Assembly (NCBI RefSeq): GCF_000757725.1
Contig: NZ_JJMU01000072.1
Coordinates: forward strand, 1-64,000
Direction of reading: 5' to 3'
From: Sphingobacterium deserti
GTDB taxonomy: Bacteria; Bacteroidota; Bacteroidia; Sphingobacteriales; Sphingobacteriaceae
DNA length: 64,000 nucleotides
Shown: positions 43,787 to 53,488 of the stretch, piece after piece
How positions within the stretch are numbered: the first letter of the stretch is position 1
Layout: the number at the start of each line of letters is the position of its first letter
The notes under the pieces: generated by a model
The model's input: only the letters and a program-made list of their open reading frames with translations
What the model was told of the DNA's origin: nothing
Databases searched by the model: none
Program-made: the position numbers and the translations under genes

Positions 43787-46432
43787 ATGAAAAATCAATA
43801 TAAAATTTTAGGAATGACTTGTAGTGGCTGCCAAAACCTTGTTCAGCAGCGGCTTAATGATTTAGACGGTGTTGAAGCCGTAGTGAGTTTGGAAAAGGGA
43901 CTGGTTGATATAGAAACCTCTAAAGAGTATGCATTGGAAGATTTCCAAAATCAATTGGACTCCCTAGGGCATTATGAAATTGTACCCTTAGGTTCCGATA
44001 AGAAGATTAAAGCACCGTCGCTTGCCGAATCGGAGAGCGGCACATATGTTTGTCCAATGTTCTGCGAAGGAGATGATCAAACCTATGATGAGCAAGGAAG
44101 GTGCCCTGTTTGTCATATGTTTTTGGTGCCTGTAGAAACAATAGATCGGCAAACACATAGGCCAATGGGACATGAACCTTCGATCAAGCATGATGCTTCC
44201 CATGCCGGAAAATTTTATTGTCCGATGCATTGTGAGGGCGACAAAGTGTATGATGAGTTCGGATCATGTCCAGTATGCGGAATGAACTTGGAGAAAATTC
44301 CAGACATGACATTACAGGTCGAATACGTATGTCCGATGCATCCCGAAGTTGTTCAAGATCACCCAGGAAGTTGCCCGATATGCGGAATGGATCTTGTTGC
44401 AAAGCACATCGAGGAAACTAGCGATCCAGTATACCACGCATTGCAGCGGAAATTTTGGATTAGTGTCGGATGCACCGTGCCAGTTTTTCTCCTAGCCATG
44501 GGAGATATGCTGCCTGGCGCGCCCGTTAGCAGATTGATTCCTGTACATACTAACGGCTGGATGCAGTTGATGTTTACACTGCCAATCGTCTGTTATACCT
44601 GCTGGATGTTTTTTGAACGTGCCTGGATATCATTCAAAACTTGGCGTTTGAATATGTTCAGCTTGATAGGCTTAGGTGCAGGAGCCGCCTTTGTTTATAG
44701 CGTAATAGTGCTCCTTTTTCCAAATGTATTGGGACATGGGAACGGGAGTATGCAGCACGTACCGCTATATTTTGAATCAGTTTGCGTTATCCTGACCTTA
44801 GTGCTGCTAGGACAGCTTATGGAAGCAAAGGCGCATGCCAAAACCAGTTCTGCTATTAAAGAGCTAATTCGATTGGCACCTGCCGAGGCGATTTTAATTG
44901 AAGGTAGCGAACAGAGGAAAATTCCGGTCTCCGATATAAAGGTCGGCAACCTGCTTCAGGTTCGTCCGGGCGATAAAATCCCTATTGATGGCGAAATTAT
45001 TGAAGGAACGAGCAGCGTTGATGAGTCTATGATCACGGGCGAACCTATTCATGTAGAAAAGACAATAGGTGATAACGTAATTGGAGGGACGATAAATGGA
45101 AATCATAGCTTTCAAATGAAGGCCAGCCACGTGGGAAACTCCACCGTATTATCGCAAATTATTCAGCTCGTTAATGAGGCTAGCCGTAGCCAGGCTCCGA
45201 TCCAAAAGCTCACCGACAAGGTATCGCGCATCTTTGTACCTATCGTCATCGCTATAGCCATTGGCACATTATTGATTTGGTCGATGATCGGTGCAGAACC
45301 AGATTACGCGTTTGCATTTAATAATATGCTTGCCGTATTGATTGTCGCCTGTCCGTGCGCTTTGGGATTAGCAACACCTATGTCTGTAATGGTTGCCGTA
45401 GGCAAAGGGGCTAAAACTGGGATTTTGTTTAAAAATGCGTCGACATTTGAACTACTTAAAAAGGTTGACACATTGATCGTAGATAAAACGGGCACGGTGA
45501 CGGAGGGCAAACCGAAAGTGAGCGCGGTGAAGTCTACTGCCCCTCAACAATTCACGACAGATGATATTTTGCAGATAGCGGCATCCGTTAATAAAGTGAG
45601 CTCACACCCGTTGGCACAGGCGATCGTTAATCATGCACAGGAAAAATCACTGTCTTTGCTGGATGTGACGGCTTTCGAAAATTTAACTGGAAAAGGTGTC
45701 TCCGGAAAAATATTTCACATGCACGTATTGCTAGGTACGCGCAAATTAATGGAAGAGAATGAAGTAAACTTATCCGACGCTGCCCAAGAACGTCTTATTG
45801 AATTGCAGGAACAAGGCAATAGCATATCATTGCTGGCCATAGACGGGGAAGTCGCGGGCATTGTCGCGATAAGCGACGAAATAAAAGCGAGTAGTAAAGA
45901 AGCGATCGCCCGGATACAAGAACAGGGTATTGACATACAGATGTTCACAGGGGATAATGAGAATACAGCGAAAATTGTTGCTAAACAAGCCGGTATAGCG
46001 AGTTTCAAAGCAAATATGCTTCCGGCAGATAAATTGAACGAGCTGAAAAAATTACAAAACCAGGGACACGTTGTGGCGATGGCCGGCGATGGTATCAACG
46101 ATGCACCAGCACTTACGCAGGCGGATGTTGGTATCGCCATGGGAACAGGAAGCGACATTGCCATTCATAGCGCGGAGGTTACGCTGGTCAAAGGCGATTT
46201 GAAAGGGGTAACAAAAGCGATTGCGCTCAGCCATAAGATGATTAGCAATGTAAAGCAAAATTTAGCTTTCGCCTTTTTATATAATGTTATCGGGATTCCG
46301 ATTGCGGCAGGTTTACTATTCATGCCCTTCGGCATATTGATGTCACCCATGTTGGCGGCGGCTGCGATGAGCTTAAGTTCTGTATCCGTTATTCTAAATT
46401 CATTACGTCTGAACGCAGCGTCATTAGACTAA
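43787..46432 (+). CDS. copA: Copper-exporting P1B-type ATPase with HMA and three Cys-rich metal modules
   Basis: An 881-residue ATPase. The N-terminal HMA domain has GMTCSGC (residues 9-15). Three YHS/heavy-metal-binding-like modules follow (about 87-115, 143-170 and 180-206): CPMFCEG...CPVCHM, CPMHCEG...CPVCGM and CPMHPE...CPICGM. Eight membrane helices, the ion site CPC (residues 522-524), phosphorylation Asp566 in DKTGTVTEG and GDGINDAPAL near residue 770 complete the P1B pattern. The CPC and C-terminal YN and MS-S motifs indicate Cu(I). It would export copper from the cytoplasm. Divergence of CHM in module 1 from the usual CGM is unusual. Confidence 0.9.
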   Translation: MKNQYKILGMTCSGCQNLVQQRLNDLDGVEAVVSLEKGLVDIETSKEYALEDFQNQLDSLGHYEIVPLGSDKKIKAPSLAESESGTYVCPMFCEGDDQTYDEQGRCPVCHMFLVPVETIDRQTHRPMGHEPSIKHDASHAGKFYCPMHCEGDKVYDEFGSCPVCGMNLEKIPDMTLQVEYVCPMHPEVVQDHPGSCPICGMDLVAKHIEETSDPVYHALQRKFWISVGCTVPVFLLAMGDMLPGAPVSRLIPVHTNGWMQLMFTLPIVCYTCWMFFERAWISFKTWRLNMFSLIGLGAGAAFVYSVIVLLFPNVLGHGNGSMQHVPLYFESVCVILTLVLLGQLMEAKAHAKTSSAIKELIRLAPAEAILIEGSEQRKIPVSDIKVGNLLQVRPGDKIPIDGEIIEGTSSVDESMITGEPIHVEKTIGDNVIGGTINGNHSFQMKASHVGNSTVLSQIIQLVNEASRSQAPIQKLTDKVSRIFVPIVIAIAIGTLLIWSMIGAEPDYAFAFNNMLAVLIVACPCALGLATPMSVMVAVGKGAKTGILFKNASTFELLKKVDTLIVDKTGTVTEGKPKVSAVKSTAPQQFTTDDILQIAASVNKVSSHPLAQAIVNHAQEKSLSLLDVTAFENLTGKGVSGKIFHMHVLLGTRKLMEENEVNLSDAAQERLIELQEQGNSISLLAIDGEVAGIVAISDEIKASSKEAIARIQEQGIDIQMFTGDNENTAKIVAKQAGIASFKANMLPADKLNELKKLQNQGHVVAMAGDGINDAPALTQADVGIAMGTGSDIAIHSAEVTLVKGDLKGVTKAIALSHKMISNVKQNLAFAFLYNVIGIPIAAGLLFMPFGILMSPMLAAAAMSLSSVSVILNSLRLNAASLD

Positions 46433-46435
46433 ACG

Positions 46436-46518
46436 AAAAAAAGGCGGCACTGCTGCAGTACACACTAACCATAAAAAGTCTAACAACTCTTTCGATTTAT
46501 GCGTACTTAGCAATGCCG
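46436..46518 (-). terminator. Extended hairpin terminator of the GH92 gene
   Basis: GGCGGCA (46443-46449) pairs with TGCCGCC (46514-46520) and an outer GTAC/GTAC pair extends the stem around a loop of about 40 bases. On the minus strand it is followed by TTTTTTTCG (complement of 46434-46442), as expected for termination of the leftward GH92 transcript. Confidence 0.6.
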
Positions 46519-46537
46519 CCCTCCTACTATGACTCAA

Positions 46538-48832
46538 TTATTTATCGTCCTTACTAAGGGAGAATGGCAAATCTGCTTTGTTCACACCTCTGTTTTTATT
46601 CGGTTCCGAACGCATATCGAAATTAAGCGTAGCTCCTTTTAGTAACTCACTGTGCTTTACAAAATTTTTCGTATGATTTTTACCGTTCCATTTTAGGTTG
46701 TGGACATACCTATTCTCCACGGAATTGTTTTGCGCATTTATCGTGACCTTCTTGCCATTAGCTAAATTTAAGGTAGCTTTTTTGAAAAGTGGGGCTCCTA
46801 ACACATATTCATCTGTTGCCGGCGTTACCGGATAGAAGCCTAATGCCGAAAAGACGTACCAAGCGGATGTTTGTCCATTATCTTCATCACCGCAGTAACC
46901 ATCCGGATTCGGTGAATACATCCTTTTCATAGTTTCTCTTACCCAATACTGCGCTTTCCATGGAGCACCCACATGGTTATACAAATAAATCATGTGTTGG
47001 ATAGGCTGATTGCCATGCGCATACTGCCCCATGTTGGCAACCTGCATTTCCCGTATCTCATGAATTGGAAAACCATAATACGAATCATCAAAAATAGGCG
47101 GCAGACTAAACACGGAATCCAACTTAATTTCCATAGCCTGGTGTCCACCCATCAGTTTAGCCAAGCCTTCCACATCTTGAAAGACAGACCAGGTATAGTG
47201 CCAGCTGTTACCCTCGGTAAAGGCATCACCCCATTTAAATGGATTGAAAGGAGATTGGAATTGACCGTCCTTGTTTTTGCCTCGCATAAGTCCCGTAGCT
47301 GGATCAAAAAGCTTCTCGTAGTTGTATGAACGTTGTTTGTAGCGCGTAATATCCTCTGTAGACTTGTTCAGCGATTTTGCTAACTGGTAAATCGCAAAAT
47401 CATCATACGCATATTCTAATGTGCGTGCAGCGTTCTCATTGATATCCACATCATAAGGAACATAACCCAAGCTGGTGTAATATGACGCGCCTGCTCGACC
47501 GACGGCTGGCAGCGGCCCGGCATGGTTAGCACCGTGTATTACGGCTTCATACAATGTCTCTATATCTTTGGAACGGATTCCTTTTACCCATGCGTCAGCT
47601 ACCACTGAGGCGGAGTTGTTTCCCACCATGACACTCCGCAATCCAGGGCTTGCCCATTCAGGCAGCCACCCGCTTTCCCTATAAGCATTCGCCAAGCCAT
47701 CCTGCATCTTTTCGCTAATTTCAGGATACATCAGATTTAAGAATGGAAATAAGCTACGAAAAGTATCCCAAAAGCCGGTATCAGTAAACATATAGCCGGG
47801 TAATACTTTTCCGTTGTAAGGGGAGTAATGCACCACCTGTCCGTTTGCGTCAATTTCGTAAAACATGCGCGGAAACAGTAATGATCTATAAAGGCAGGAG
47901 TAGAATGTGCGCATGTCATCAATTGAACCGCCCTCTATCTCGATCTTCTTCAATTCGTTATTCCACTGCTCCTCACCAGTAGCAACGCGCTGATCAAACG
48001 TGCTTCCATCTAGTTCTTTTAGATTGATCGCAGCCTGTTCCTTCGATATAAAAGAAGATGCTACTTTCATCAACACCTGATCGCCGGCATTGGCTATTTG
48101 AAATCCAACCAAGGCGCCCACGTGGTCTGCTTTGACCAAGTATCGACCATCCGTAAGAACAGAGTCTGCAAACGTGGCGATATTCGCGAACGGACGATCA
48201 AATTCCAGTACAAAATAATTTTTAAAGTTATCAGGCACACCTCCGCTATTTTTGGTTGAATAGCCTATTATACGTTGCTCCTTTGGAAGAACCTCTACAT
48301 AAGAACCCTTATCAAATGCATCGAGTAATACATAAGCATCGTTTGTTTTCGGAAATGTAAATCTGAAAAACGCGGCGCGTTCTGTAGGTGTTATCTCGGT
48401 TTTAACGTCGTAGTCTGCTAGGTAAACAGAATAATAGTGTGGTTTAGCAACCTCTGCTTTGTGCGAGAAATAACTTGCTCGCTCCTCCTGATCGAACGAT
48501 TTTTTTCCGACCATAGGCATCACGGAAAACTGCCCGTAGTCATTCATCCAAGGCGACGGCTGATGTGTTTGTTTAAAACCACGCAGTTTTTCTGCGGTGT
48601 ACATATACATCCATCCATCGCCCATTTTGCCGGTTTGCGGACTCCAAAAGTTCATACCCCAAGGCATCGCTATCGCCGGATAGGTATTTCCTGTAGATAA
48701 AAAATAAGTGGATTGCGTACCTACCAACGTACTTACCAGATCGATTGGTTTTTCAATCTTGTCGACCACTTGTGCTTGTGCCAGCAAAACGCTGCCGCTA
48801 AATAAAAGTGTCGCTAAAAATTTAAACTTCAT
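46538..48832 (-). CDS. GH92-family exo-mannosidase
   Basis: A 764-residue secreted enzyme with signal peptide ending LLAQAQ. Family 92 hallmarks: TYPAIAMPWGMNFWSPQTG near residue 50, FTEGNSWHYTWSVFQDVEG with the catalytic-acid Glu near residue 540, and PNPDGYCGDEDNGQTSAWYV with the Asp pair that activates the nucleophilic water. GH92 enzymes are calcium-dependent exo-acting alpha-mannosidases that trim N-glycans or mannans, usually alpha-1,2 linkages. It stands as a single gene with its own terminator, not inside a recognisable polysaccharide utilisation locus. The start is the ATG at 48832. Confidence 0.92.
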   Translation of the reverse strand: MKFKFLATLLFSGSVLLAQAQVVDKIEKPIDLVSTLVGTQSTYFLSTGNTYPAIAMPWGMNFWSPQTGKMGDGWMYMYTAEKLRGFKQTHQPSPWMNDYGQFSVMPMVGKKSFDQEERASYFSHKAEVAKPHYYSVYLADYDVKTEITPTERAAFFRFTFPKTNDAYVLLDAFDKGSYVEVLPKEQRIIGYSTKNSGGVPDNFKNYFVLEFDRPFANIATFADSVLTDGRYLVKADHVGALVGFQIANAGDQVLMKVASSFISKEQAAINLKELDGSTFDQRVATGEEQWNNELKKIEIEGGSIDDMRTFYSCLYRSLLFPRMFYEIDANGQVVHYSPYNGKVLPGYMFTDTGFWDTFRSLFPFLNLMYPEISEKMQDGLANAYRESGWLPEWASPGLRSVMVGNNSASVVADAWVKGIRSKDIETLYEAVIHGANHAGPLPAVGRAGASYYTSLGYVPYDVDINENAARTLEYAYDDFAIYQLAKSLNKSTEDITRYKQRSYNYEKLFDPATGLMRGKNKDGQFQSPFNPFKWGDAFTEGNSWHYTWSVFQDVEGLAKLMGGHQAMEIKLDSVFSLPPIFDDSYYGFPIHEIREMQVANMGQYAHGNQPIQHMIYLYNHVGAPWKAQYWVRETMKRMYSPNPDGYCGDEDNGQTSAWYVFSALGFYPVTPATDEYVLGAPLFKKATLNLANGKKVTINAQNNSVENRYVHNLKWNGKNHTKNFVKHSELLKGATLNFDMRSEPNKNRGVNKADLPFSLSKDDK

Positions 48833-48908
48833 AGAGCTATAGGCTTATTATATTTTTCTAAAAATACAAAATACTTTTAAAAAACCATAGCTAAAAGTAT
48901 TTAGCAAC

Positions 48909-49874
48909 CTATATAGTCAACACTAGTTTTCCAAGAAAATTTCCTGTTTCCATGAATTCATGTGCCGCGGCAGCATCTTCCAACTTAAATTCCCTATACA
49001 CCTGCGGTTTAAATGACGCTCCAATCAATGGCCAAACAAACGCCCCTATTTCTCTGGTCAGCTGTGCCTTAAATGTTACATCACGTGCCCGCAGCGTGCT
49101 TCCCGTGATTACAATACGCTTCTGCATCACTTTCATCAAATCAACAGCGACATTTTTACCGTTTACCGCATTAATGTATACCAATCTTCCGTCGGGCATC
49201 AGCAGGTCGATATTCTTTTCGAAGTAATCGCCACCGATACTGTCCAATACAACGTTTACTTTCTGATCTCTTAAAATACTCAGAAAATCCTGCCGCTTGT
49301 AGTCTACGACGATGTCTGCGCCTAAACTCTTACAATAGGCACATTTATCGGAGTTGCCTGCGGTAGTCGACACAAACGCTCCGCTTGCTTTTGCTAGCTG
49401 TATGGCTGTACTTCCTATACCTCCTGAACCACCATGAACCAAAAGATGCTCCCCTTGCTTTAACCCTCCGCGTCTAAATACGTTATCATAGACCGTATAG
49501 ATAGTCTCTGGAAGCGCCGCCGCCTCCGCAAAACTGAGTCCCGACGGTATCGGAAGACATACATCTGCATCGGCCAGCACCAGTTCAGCATATCCCCCAC
49601 CTGGAATCAGAGCACATACCTTATCGCCTATTTCCCAGCGTGTCACTGCGCTACCTAACGCGACGATAACCCCGGAAACCTCTAGGCCCGGAATATCGAC
49701 AGACGCGCCGGGCGGCGCAGGGTAATATCCTTTACGCTGTAAAACATCAGGCCGGTTTATTCCTGCGGCTCTGACCTCTATCAATACTTGATATTCACCA
49801 GCAGAAGGATCTTGTCGGGAAGCGATTTGTAACACGTCCGGTCCCCCAGCAGCCGTTATAATTATTGCATTCAT
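48909..49874 (-). CDS. NAD(P)H-quinone oxidoreductase (PIG3-like MDR family)
   Basis: A 321-residue medium-chain dehydrogenase/reductase lacking zinc ligands. An N-terminal GroES-like domain contains NRPDVLQRKGYYPAPPGAS, followed by a Rossmann domain with LVHGGSGGIGSTAIQLAK. This signature belongs to the PIG3/TP53I3 quinone oxidoreductase group using NADPH. The start is 2 bases after the stop of the outer-membrane receptor gene, so the two form an operon, which is an unusual pairing. Substrate not determinable. Confidence 0.85.
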   Translation of the reverse strand: MNAIIITAAGGPDVLQIASRQDPSAGEYQVLIEVRAAGINRPDVLQRKGYYPAPPGASVDIPGLEVSGVIVALGSAVTRWEIGDKVCALIPGGGYAELVLADADVCLPIPSGLSFAEAAALPETIYTVYDNVFRRGGLKQGEHLLVHGGSGGIGSTAIQLAKASGAFVSTTAGNSDKCAYCKSLGADIVVDYKRQDFLSILRDQKVNVVLDSIGGDYFEKNIDLLMPDGRLVYINAVNGKNVAVDLMKVMQKRIVITGSTLRARDVTFKAQLTREIGAFVWPLIGASFKPQVYREFKLEDAAAAHEFMETGNFLGKLVLTI

Positions 49875-49876
49875 GC

Positions 49877-52630
49877 TTACTTTTTCTTTGGGTATTTTTG
49901 AAGACGCATATTAAATGTGACCATAAAATAGCGCCCCAGTCTATTATTTCGTGCCTCGTACAAGTCGTTACCAATGTATTCGCTATAGGTGCCCATGTTT
50001 TTGTTTTGATCCAATAGATCGAAACCCTGAAACCGCAAAAGGCCTTGTTTATTAGGTAAGAATGAAACCTCAAGATAGGCGTTCAAAATCGTAGGGTTGT
50101 TATTCATGAAACTGCTTTCATATCCCGAATTAAATCGTTGGGAAACTTCCGCTCCCAAGGTTACGTAGTCACTGATATAACCTTTTGTAGCACCACTCAT
50201 CAGCAGGCTGTGCGCTGTAATCTCATTGTTGTATGGCCACGTGTAACGCGCGTTATTTAAGAGGTAACTTGTATTGAAAAGCGACTCAAAGTAATCGCTC
50301 CAGGTATAGCGCACTTGCACGGATTGGGAATAGATGAACTGTTGTGTTTTGTTGCGTTCTTCGTTTATAAATGATATGTTATTATAGTAATCTGTATTCC
50401 CTACCAAATCTAGTTGCAGGCTTTCGTTAAACAAAGGAGTGTTGAATAGGAAATACCATTTTAAGTCGTAGTAACCGTCTGCATTTCGAAAGGTCGTTTG
50501 TTGGATAGTCGATGTGTTAAGCGCGGTTTTATCAGACACAATTTTATTTAAAACCTTATTAAATGCAAAGTTAGTCTCAAAATACTGGCTACGTTTTGTG
50601 ATAAACTTCCGTAAGGTAGTATTGATCCGATTGGAAAATTCAGCCTTTAGCTCAGGATTCCCCACGACAATGTTTTGTGAATTACTGTTATCCCTTATCG
50701 GGATGATGTGCAAAAAGTTAGGCTGATTATTTTTTCCAACATAATCCACACTCCAATCTAACTCGTCATTGATCCGCCATTTGAAACCAGCGCTAGGAAC
50801 AAGATTTACATTATCATATTTATAGTACATGTCTTCCCGAGGGAGATAGCCATTTAAAGTAAGTGGTTGCACTGCAAACCCAATATTAGAACGAAACGTT
50901 TTATTGGGAATGTATTGATAATTCAGTCCTACACGACTACTTTGAAATCGGTAATCATAACTAACACCAAGTGAATCGACATAGAAAAACTGGTCAAACT
51001 CCGCCGTTTTGAGTTTGTCCTCGACACGCCTCACAGCGGTCATATCCGTTAGTTCATAATCGTAAAACAGCTCCATAAAGCTGGATTCAGTGAAAGGCTC
51101 TACAAAGGATACAGAGGCTTTCACACCGTCGGTTCCACTAGTTTGCTGTATGTAGTAATGTTGATCAAACTTAGTAAGTCGCGGAGGAGCCTGTGAGGAA
51201 TCCACCGTGGAATAGGCATCTACGACATCTTCGAGCCGTCTTTGGCTGTTAAAGTTTAAGGTCAGATTTGCAACGAGCTTTCTCCCCGGCTTTTTAAACG
51301 ATCGGGCGTAAAGCATATTCACATCCAAATTTGGATTTTTTTGGTTTGATGTATCTCGATAAACGCCATCATTCGTGATACGATTATTCGTGATAAGGCG
51401 CTCCCGAAGATTTCCAAAGTAAACACTATTATAGGAAAAAACTGGCTTGATCTCTAAAATATCATTATTCTTAAAGCGGTGCTTAAACTCCGCTGTAAGC
51501 CGGTGAAAATAGTCATCACTCATCGTTCTGTATGATTCCTCGTTTGATATTTTATTCATTTCGTAGTCCGACCGTAAAAATGAATTTCCCGTTGTTACAT
51601 TTCGTTTATTCGCGAAGCTGTAGCTCGTGCTCAAGACAGTGTTTTCTGCTAAATTGTCGGAAAAGTTGAAGCCCAATGAATTTATATTATTCAAACCATC
51701 TGTCGGGTCTACAAAATCATTGGCGTCAAATAATGATTTCTCCCGCTCGCCGACCCCACTAGGAGAACCAAAAGAAAACAGACTTGTATTAGTGTTGTTT
51801 ATTGAGCCTATGACGGAGAATTCCTGCCCATCGTTAAACCTATTCACACCGACGCTCCCTATATAACGGTCGCTCGTCCCCACTCCAGCAGTTAGCTGTC
51901 CAAAAGTTATCTGTTTACTATCTTCGTTTAGAACAATGTTGATTACTTTCTCCGGATCTTCGGTCCTTATTCCGCGTTCGGTCGCATAATCGCCGAAATA
52001 GTTAATCACTTGTATTTTCTTCACGAAATTTGCTGGCAGGTTCTTTGTGGCCGTAGCTACGTCTCCGCCAAAAAACTTCTTGCCATCCACCATGACAGAT
52101 GAGACCCGCTTACCTTGTGCGTAGACTGTACCGTCCCGCGACACCTGAATACCGGGCAACTGCTTTAATGCCTCCTCAAGTAAAGAATGTGGCCGAAATT
52201 TAAATGCATCCATATTATATTGTATGGTATCGTCGCCATACACCACCGGAATTACTTTAACAACGGATATACCTTCGATCAGCGAATTTTGTGGGGTAAG
52301 TTTCACATTCGGAATAACTATAAAAGAGCTGGATTCACTATTCGACAACGTTTTAGTAACAATTTGATGCCCGAGCATACTGTAGGAAATTCTGATTTGA
52401 TCGCCCCCTACATTTTTGAACTGATAAAGGCCATACTGATCACTGGTAGTAAGTAAGGTATCTGACGAACTTGTCAACCTAATGTTGACACCTCTTAAAC
52501 CTACCGAAGCAGTGTCCAGAACAATTCCACGAATTTGTTTACTTGCGGATTGGGCATGCACGTCGAGCAATCCCGATGTACAGGACAACAGCATTATGAT
52601 CAAAAACGTGATACACCTATTACTATTCAC
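49877..52630 (-). CDS. Outer-membrane beta-barrel receptor with CarboxypepD-like N-terminal domain
   Basis: A 917-residue protein with a signal peptide (CITFLIIMLLSCTSG), a CarboxypepD_reg-like domain (GIVLDTASVGLRGVNIRLTS, about 30-115), a plug-like segment (LEEALKQLPGIQVSRDGTVY then VMVDGKKFFGGDVATATKNL) and a long barrel of the OMP_b-brl_3 type. The protein ends FMVTFNMRLQKYPKKK. These differ from SusC receptors and lack a clear TonB box. The substrate cannot be assigned. No SusD-like partner is adjacent, but a quinone oxidoreductase gene follows after 2 bases. Confidence 0.85.
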   Translation of the reverse strand: MNSNRCITFLIIMLLSCTSGLLDVHAQSASKQIRGIVLDTASVGLRGVNIRLTSSSDTLLTTSDQYGLYQFKNVGGDQIRISYSMLGHQIVTKTLSNSESSSFIVIPNVKLTPQNSLIEGISVVKVIPVVYGDDTIQYNMDAFKFRPHSLLEEALKQLPGIQVSRDGTVYAQGKRVSSVMVDGKKFFGGDVATATKNLPANFVKKIQVINYFGDYATERGIRTEDPEKVINIVLNEDSKQITFGQLTAGVGTSDRYIGSVGVNRFNDGQEFSVIGSINNTNTSLFSFGSPSGVGEREKSLFDANDFVDPTDGLNNINSLGFNFSDNLAENTVLSTSYSFANKRNVTTGNSFLRSDYEMNKISNEESYRTMSDDYFHRLTAEFKHRFKNNDILEIKPVFSYNSVYFGNLRERLITNNRITNDGVYRDTSNQKNPNLDVNMLYARSFKKPGRKLVANLTLNFNSQRRLEDVVDAYSTVDSSQAPPRLTKFDQHYYIQQTSGTDGVKASVSFVEPFTESSFMELFYDYELTDMTAVRRVEDKLKTAEFDQFFYVDSLGVSYDYRFQSSRVGLNYQYIPNKTFRSNIGFAVQPLTLNGYLPREDMYYKYDNVNLVPSAGFKWRINDELDWSVDYVGKNNQPNFLHIIPIRDNSNSQNIVVGNPELKAEFSNRINTTLRKFITKRSQYFETNFAFNKVLNKIVSDKTALNTSTIQQTTFRNADGYYDLKWYFLFNTPLFNESLQLDLVGNTDYYNNISFINEERNKTQQFIYSQSVQVRYTWSDYFESLFNTSYLLNNARYTWPYNNEITAHSLLMSGATKGYISDYVTLGAEVSQRFNSGYESSFMNNNPTILNAYLEVSFLPNKQGLLRFQGFDLLDQNKNMGTYSEYIGNDLYEARNNRLGRYFMVTFNMRLQKYPKKK

Positions 52631-52730
52631 AAAAACTGCTCGTTTGCTCGATTGAGATCAATATACAAAAAAAATGAAATTCAGTAAAAGTTTCTACTAT
52701 AACGTCCCATATTCATTTTCCGTATAAATA

Positions 52731-52765
52731 AAATCGGGTTATTTCTACAGAAATAACCCGATTTT
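52731..52765 (-). terminator. Bidirectional-type terminator after ferritin
   Basis: AAAATCGGGTTATTTC (52731-52746) and GAAATAACCCGATTTT (52750-52765) form a stem of up to 16 bases ended by T runs on both strands. It lies about 20 bases after the ferritin stop on the minus strand. Confidence 0.85.
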
Positions 52766-52785
52766 AAGACTAAGCGTTGTATAGC

Positions 52786-53313
52786 TTATTCGCCGTCGAA
52801 TGTCACCTTTACCAAGTGTCTATCAATTTCCCAACGACCAGTACCTTCTTCACCGATAACGTCAAAAAGTTCAAGAATACGACGAGCTACATACTCCTCT
52901 TCTACTTGTTCTTCCAAGAACCACTGTACAAAATTAAAGGTAACGTAGTCCTTCGCTTTCATACATCTGTCCGCGATGTTATTAAACTGCTCCGTTACGA
53001 ACATCTCCTGCTCTAAAGTCTGTTCAAACACCCCGCGGAACGACTCGAAATCAGTTGGTATATTGGTGATCTCTGGCGATATCGCACGACCACCGCGGTT
53101 ATTGATGTAATTGAACAACTTTAACATATGCTCGCGTTCTTCATTCGCTTGTTTCGCAAAAAAGGATGCAGAATTGTCAAATCCTTGATCATCACACCAA
53201 GAGGACATGGCTAGGTACAAAGCTGAAGAATGAGCCTCAACTTTTACCTGTGCATTCAATATATTTTCGATCTCTTCAGACAGTGAAGATTTTATTTTTA
53301 ATAAGTCTTTCAT
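52786..53313 (-). CDS. ftnA: Ferritin
   Basis: A 175-residue four-helix ferritin. Ferroxidase ligands are visible at Glu in VEAHSSALYLAM (A-helix), EEREHM (Glu and His, B-helix), a Glu in LEQEMFVTEQ, and Glu residues in FLEEQVEEEYVA. It lacks the Met for haem ligation of bacterioferritin, so it is a non-haem ferritin that stores iron as ferric mineral. A Bacteroidota promoter and an ATTTAGA-type motif precede it, suggesting iron-responsive control shared with the haem island. It is a single gene with its own terminator. Confidence 0.92.
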   Translation of the reverse strand: MKDLLKIKSSLSEEIENILNAQVKVEAHSSALYLAMSSWCDDQGFDNSASFFAKQANEEREHMLKLFNYINNRGGRAISPEITNIPTDFESFRGVFEQTLEQEMFVTEQFNNIADRCMKAKDYVTFNFVQWFLEEQVEEEYVARRILELFDVIGEEGTGRWEIDRHLVKVTFDGE

Positions 53314-53373
53314 ATGATGTCTCTATTTATATTCCTTACTACTATAAACAATGATTTCCCTACATTGTTTGTA

Positions 53374-53404
53374 CAAAGATAAAGTAGAAAATTTCGTTTC
53401 TCAA
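53374..53404 (-). promoter_or_regulatory. Ferritin promoter
   Basis: On the minus strand TTG (complement of 53402-53404), 20 bases, then TATCTTTG (complement of 53374-53381). This fits the Bacteroidota consensus TTG-N17-20-TAnnTTTG. The start site would be near 53367, giving a leader of about 54 bases before the ferritin ATG. Confidence 0.6.
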
Positions 53405-53421
53405 CAAAAAAATGCAATACA

Positions 53422-53439
53422 AATTAAGTCTAAATTAGG
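53422..53439 (-). promoter_or_regulatory. ATTTAGA-type motif upstream of the ferritin promoter
   Basis: On the minus strand this reads CCTAATTTAGACTTAATT, matching the core of the haem-island motifs and in the same orientation relative to its gene. Here it lies upstream of the -33 box rather than overlapping the start site, which suits an activator better than a repressor. Confidence 0.35.
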
Positions 53440-53488
53440 AAGGATAAAACCTAAGCAGTTTAGAATCAGTACAATTAAAGGCTAATAG

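Noticed and set aside
46973..47329. 118-codon plus-strand frame inside the GH92 gene
   Set aside because: Antisense shadow of a strongly supported glycosidase.
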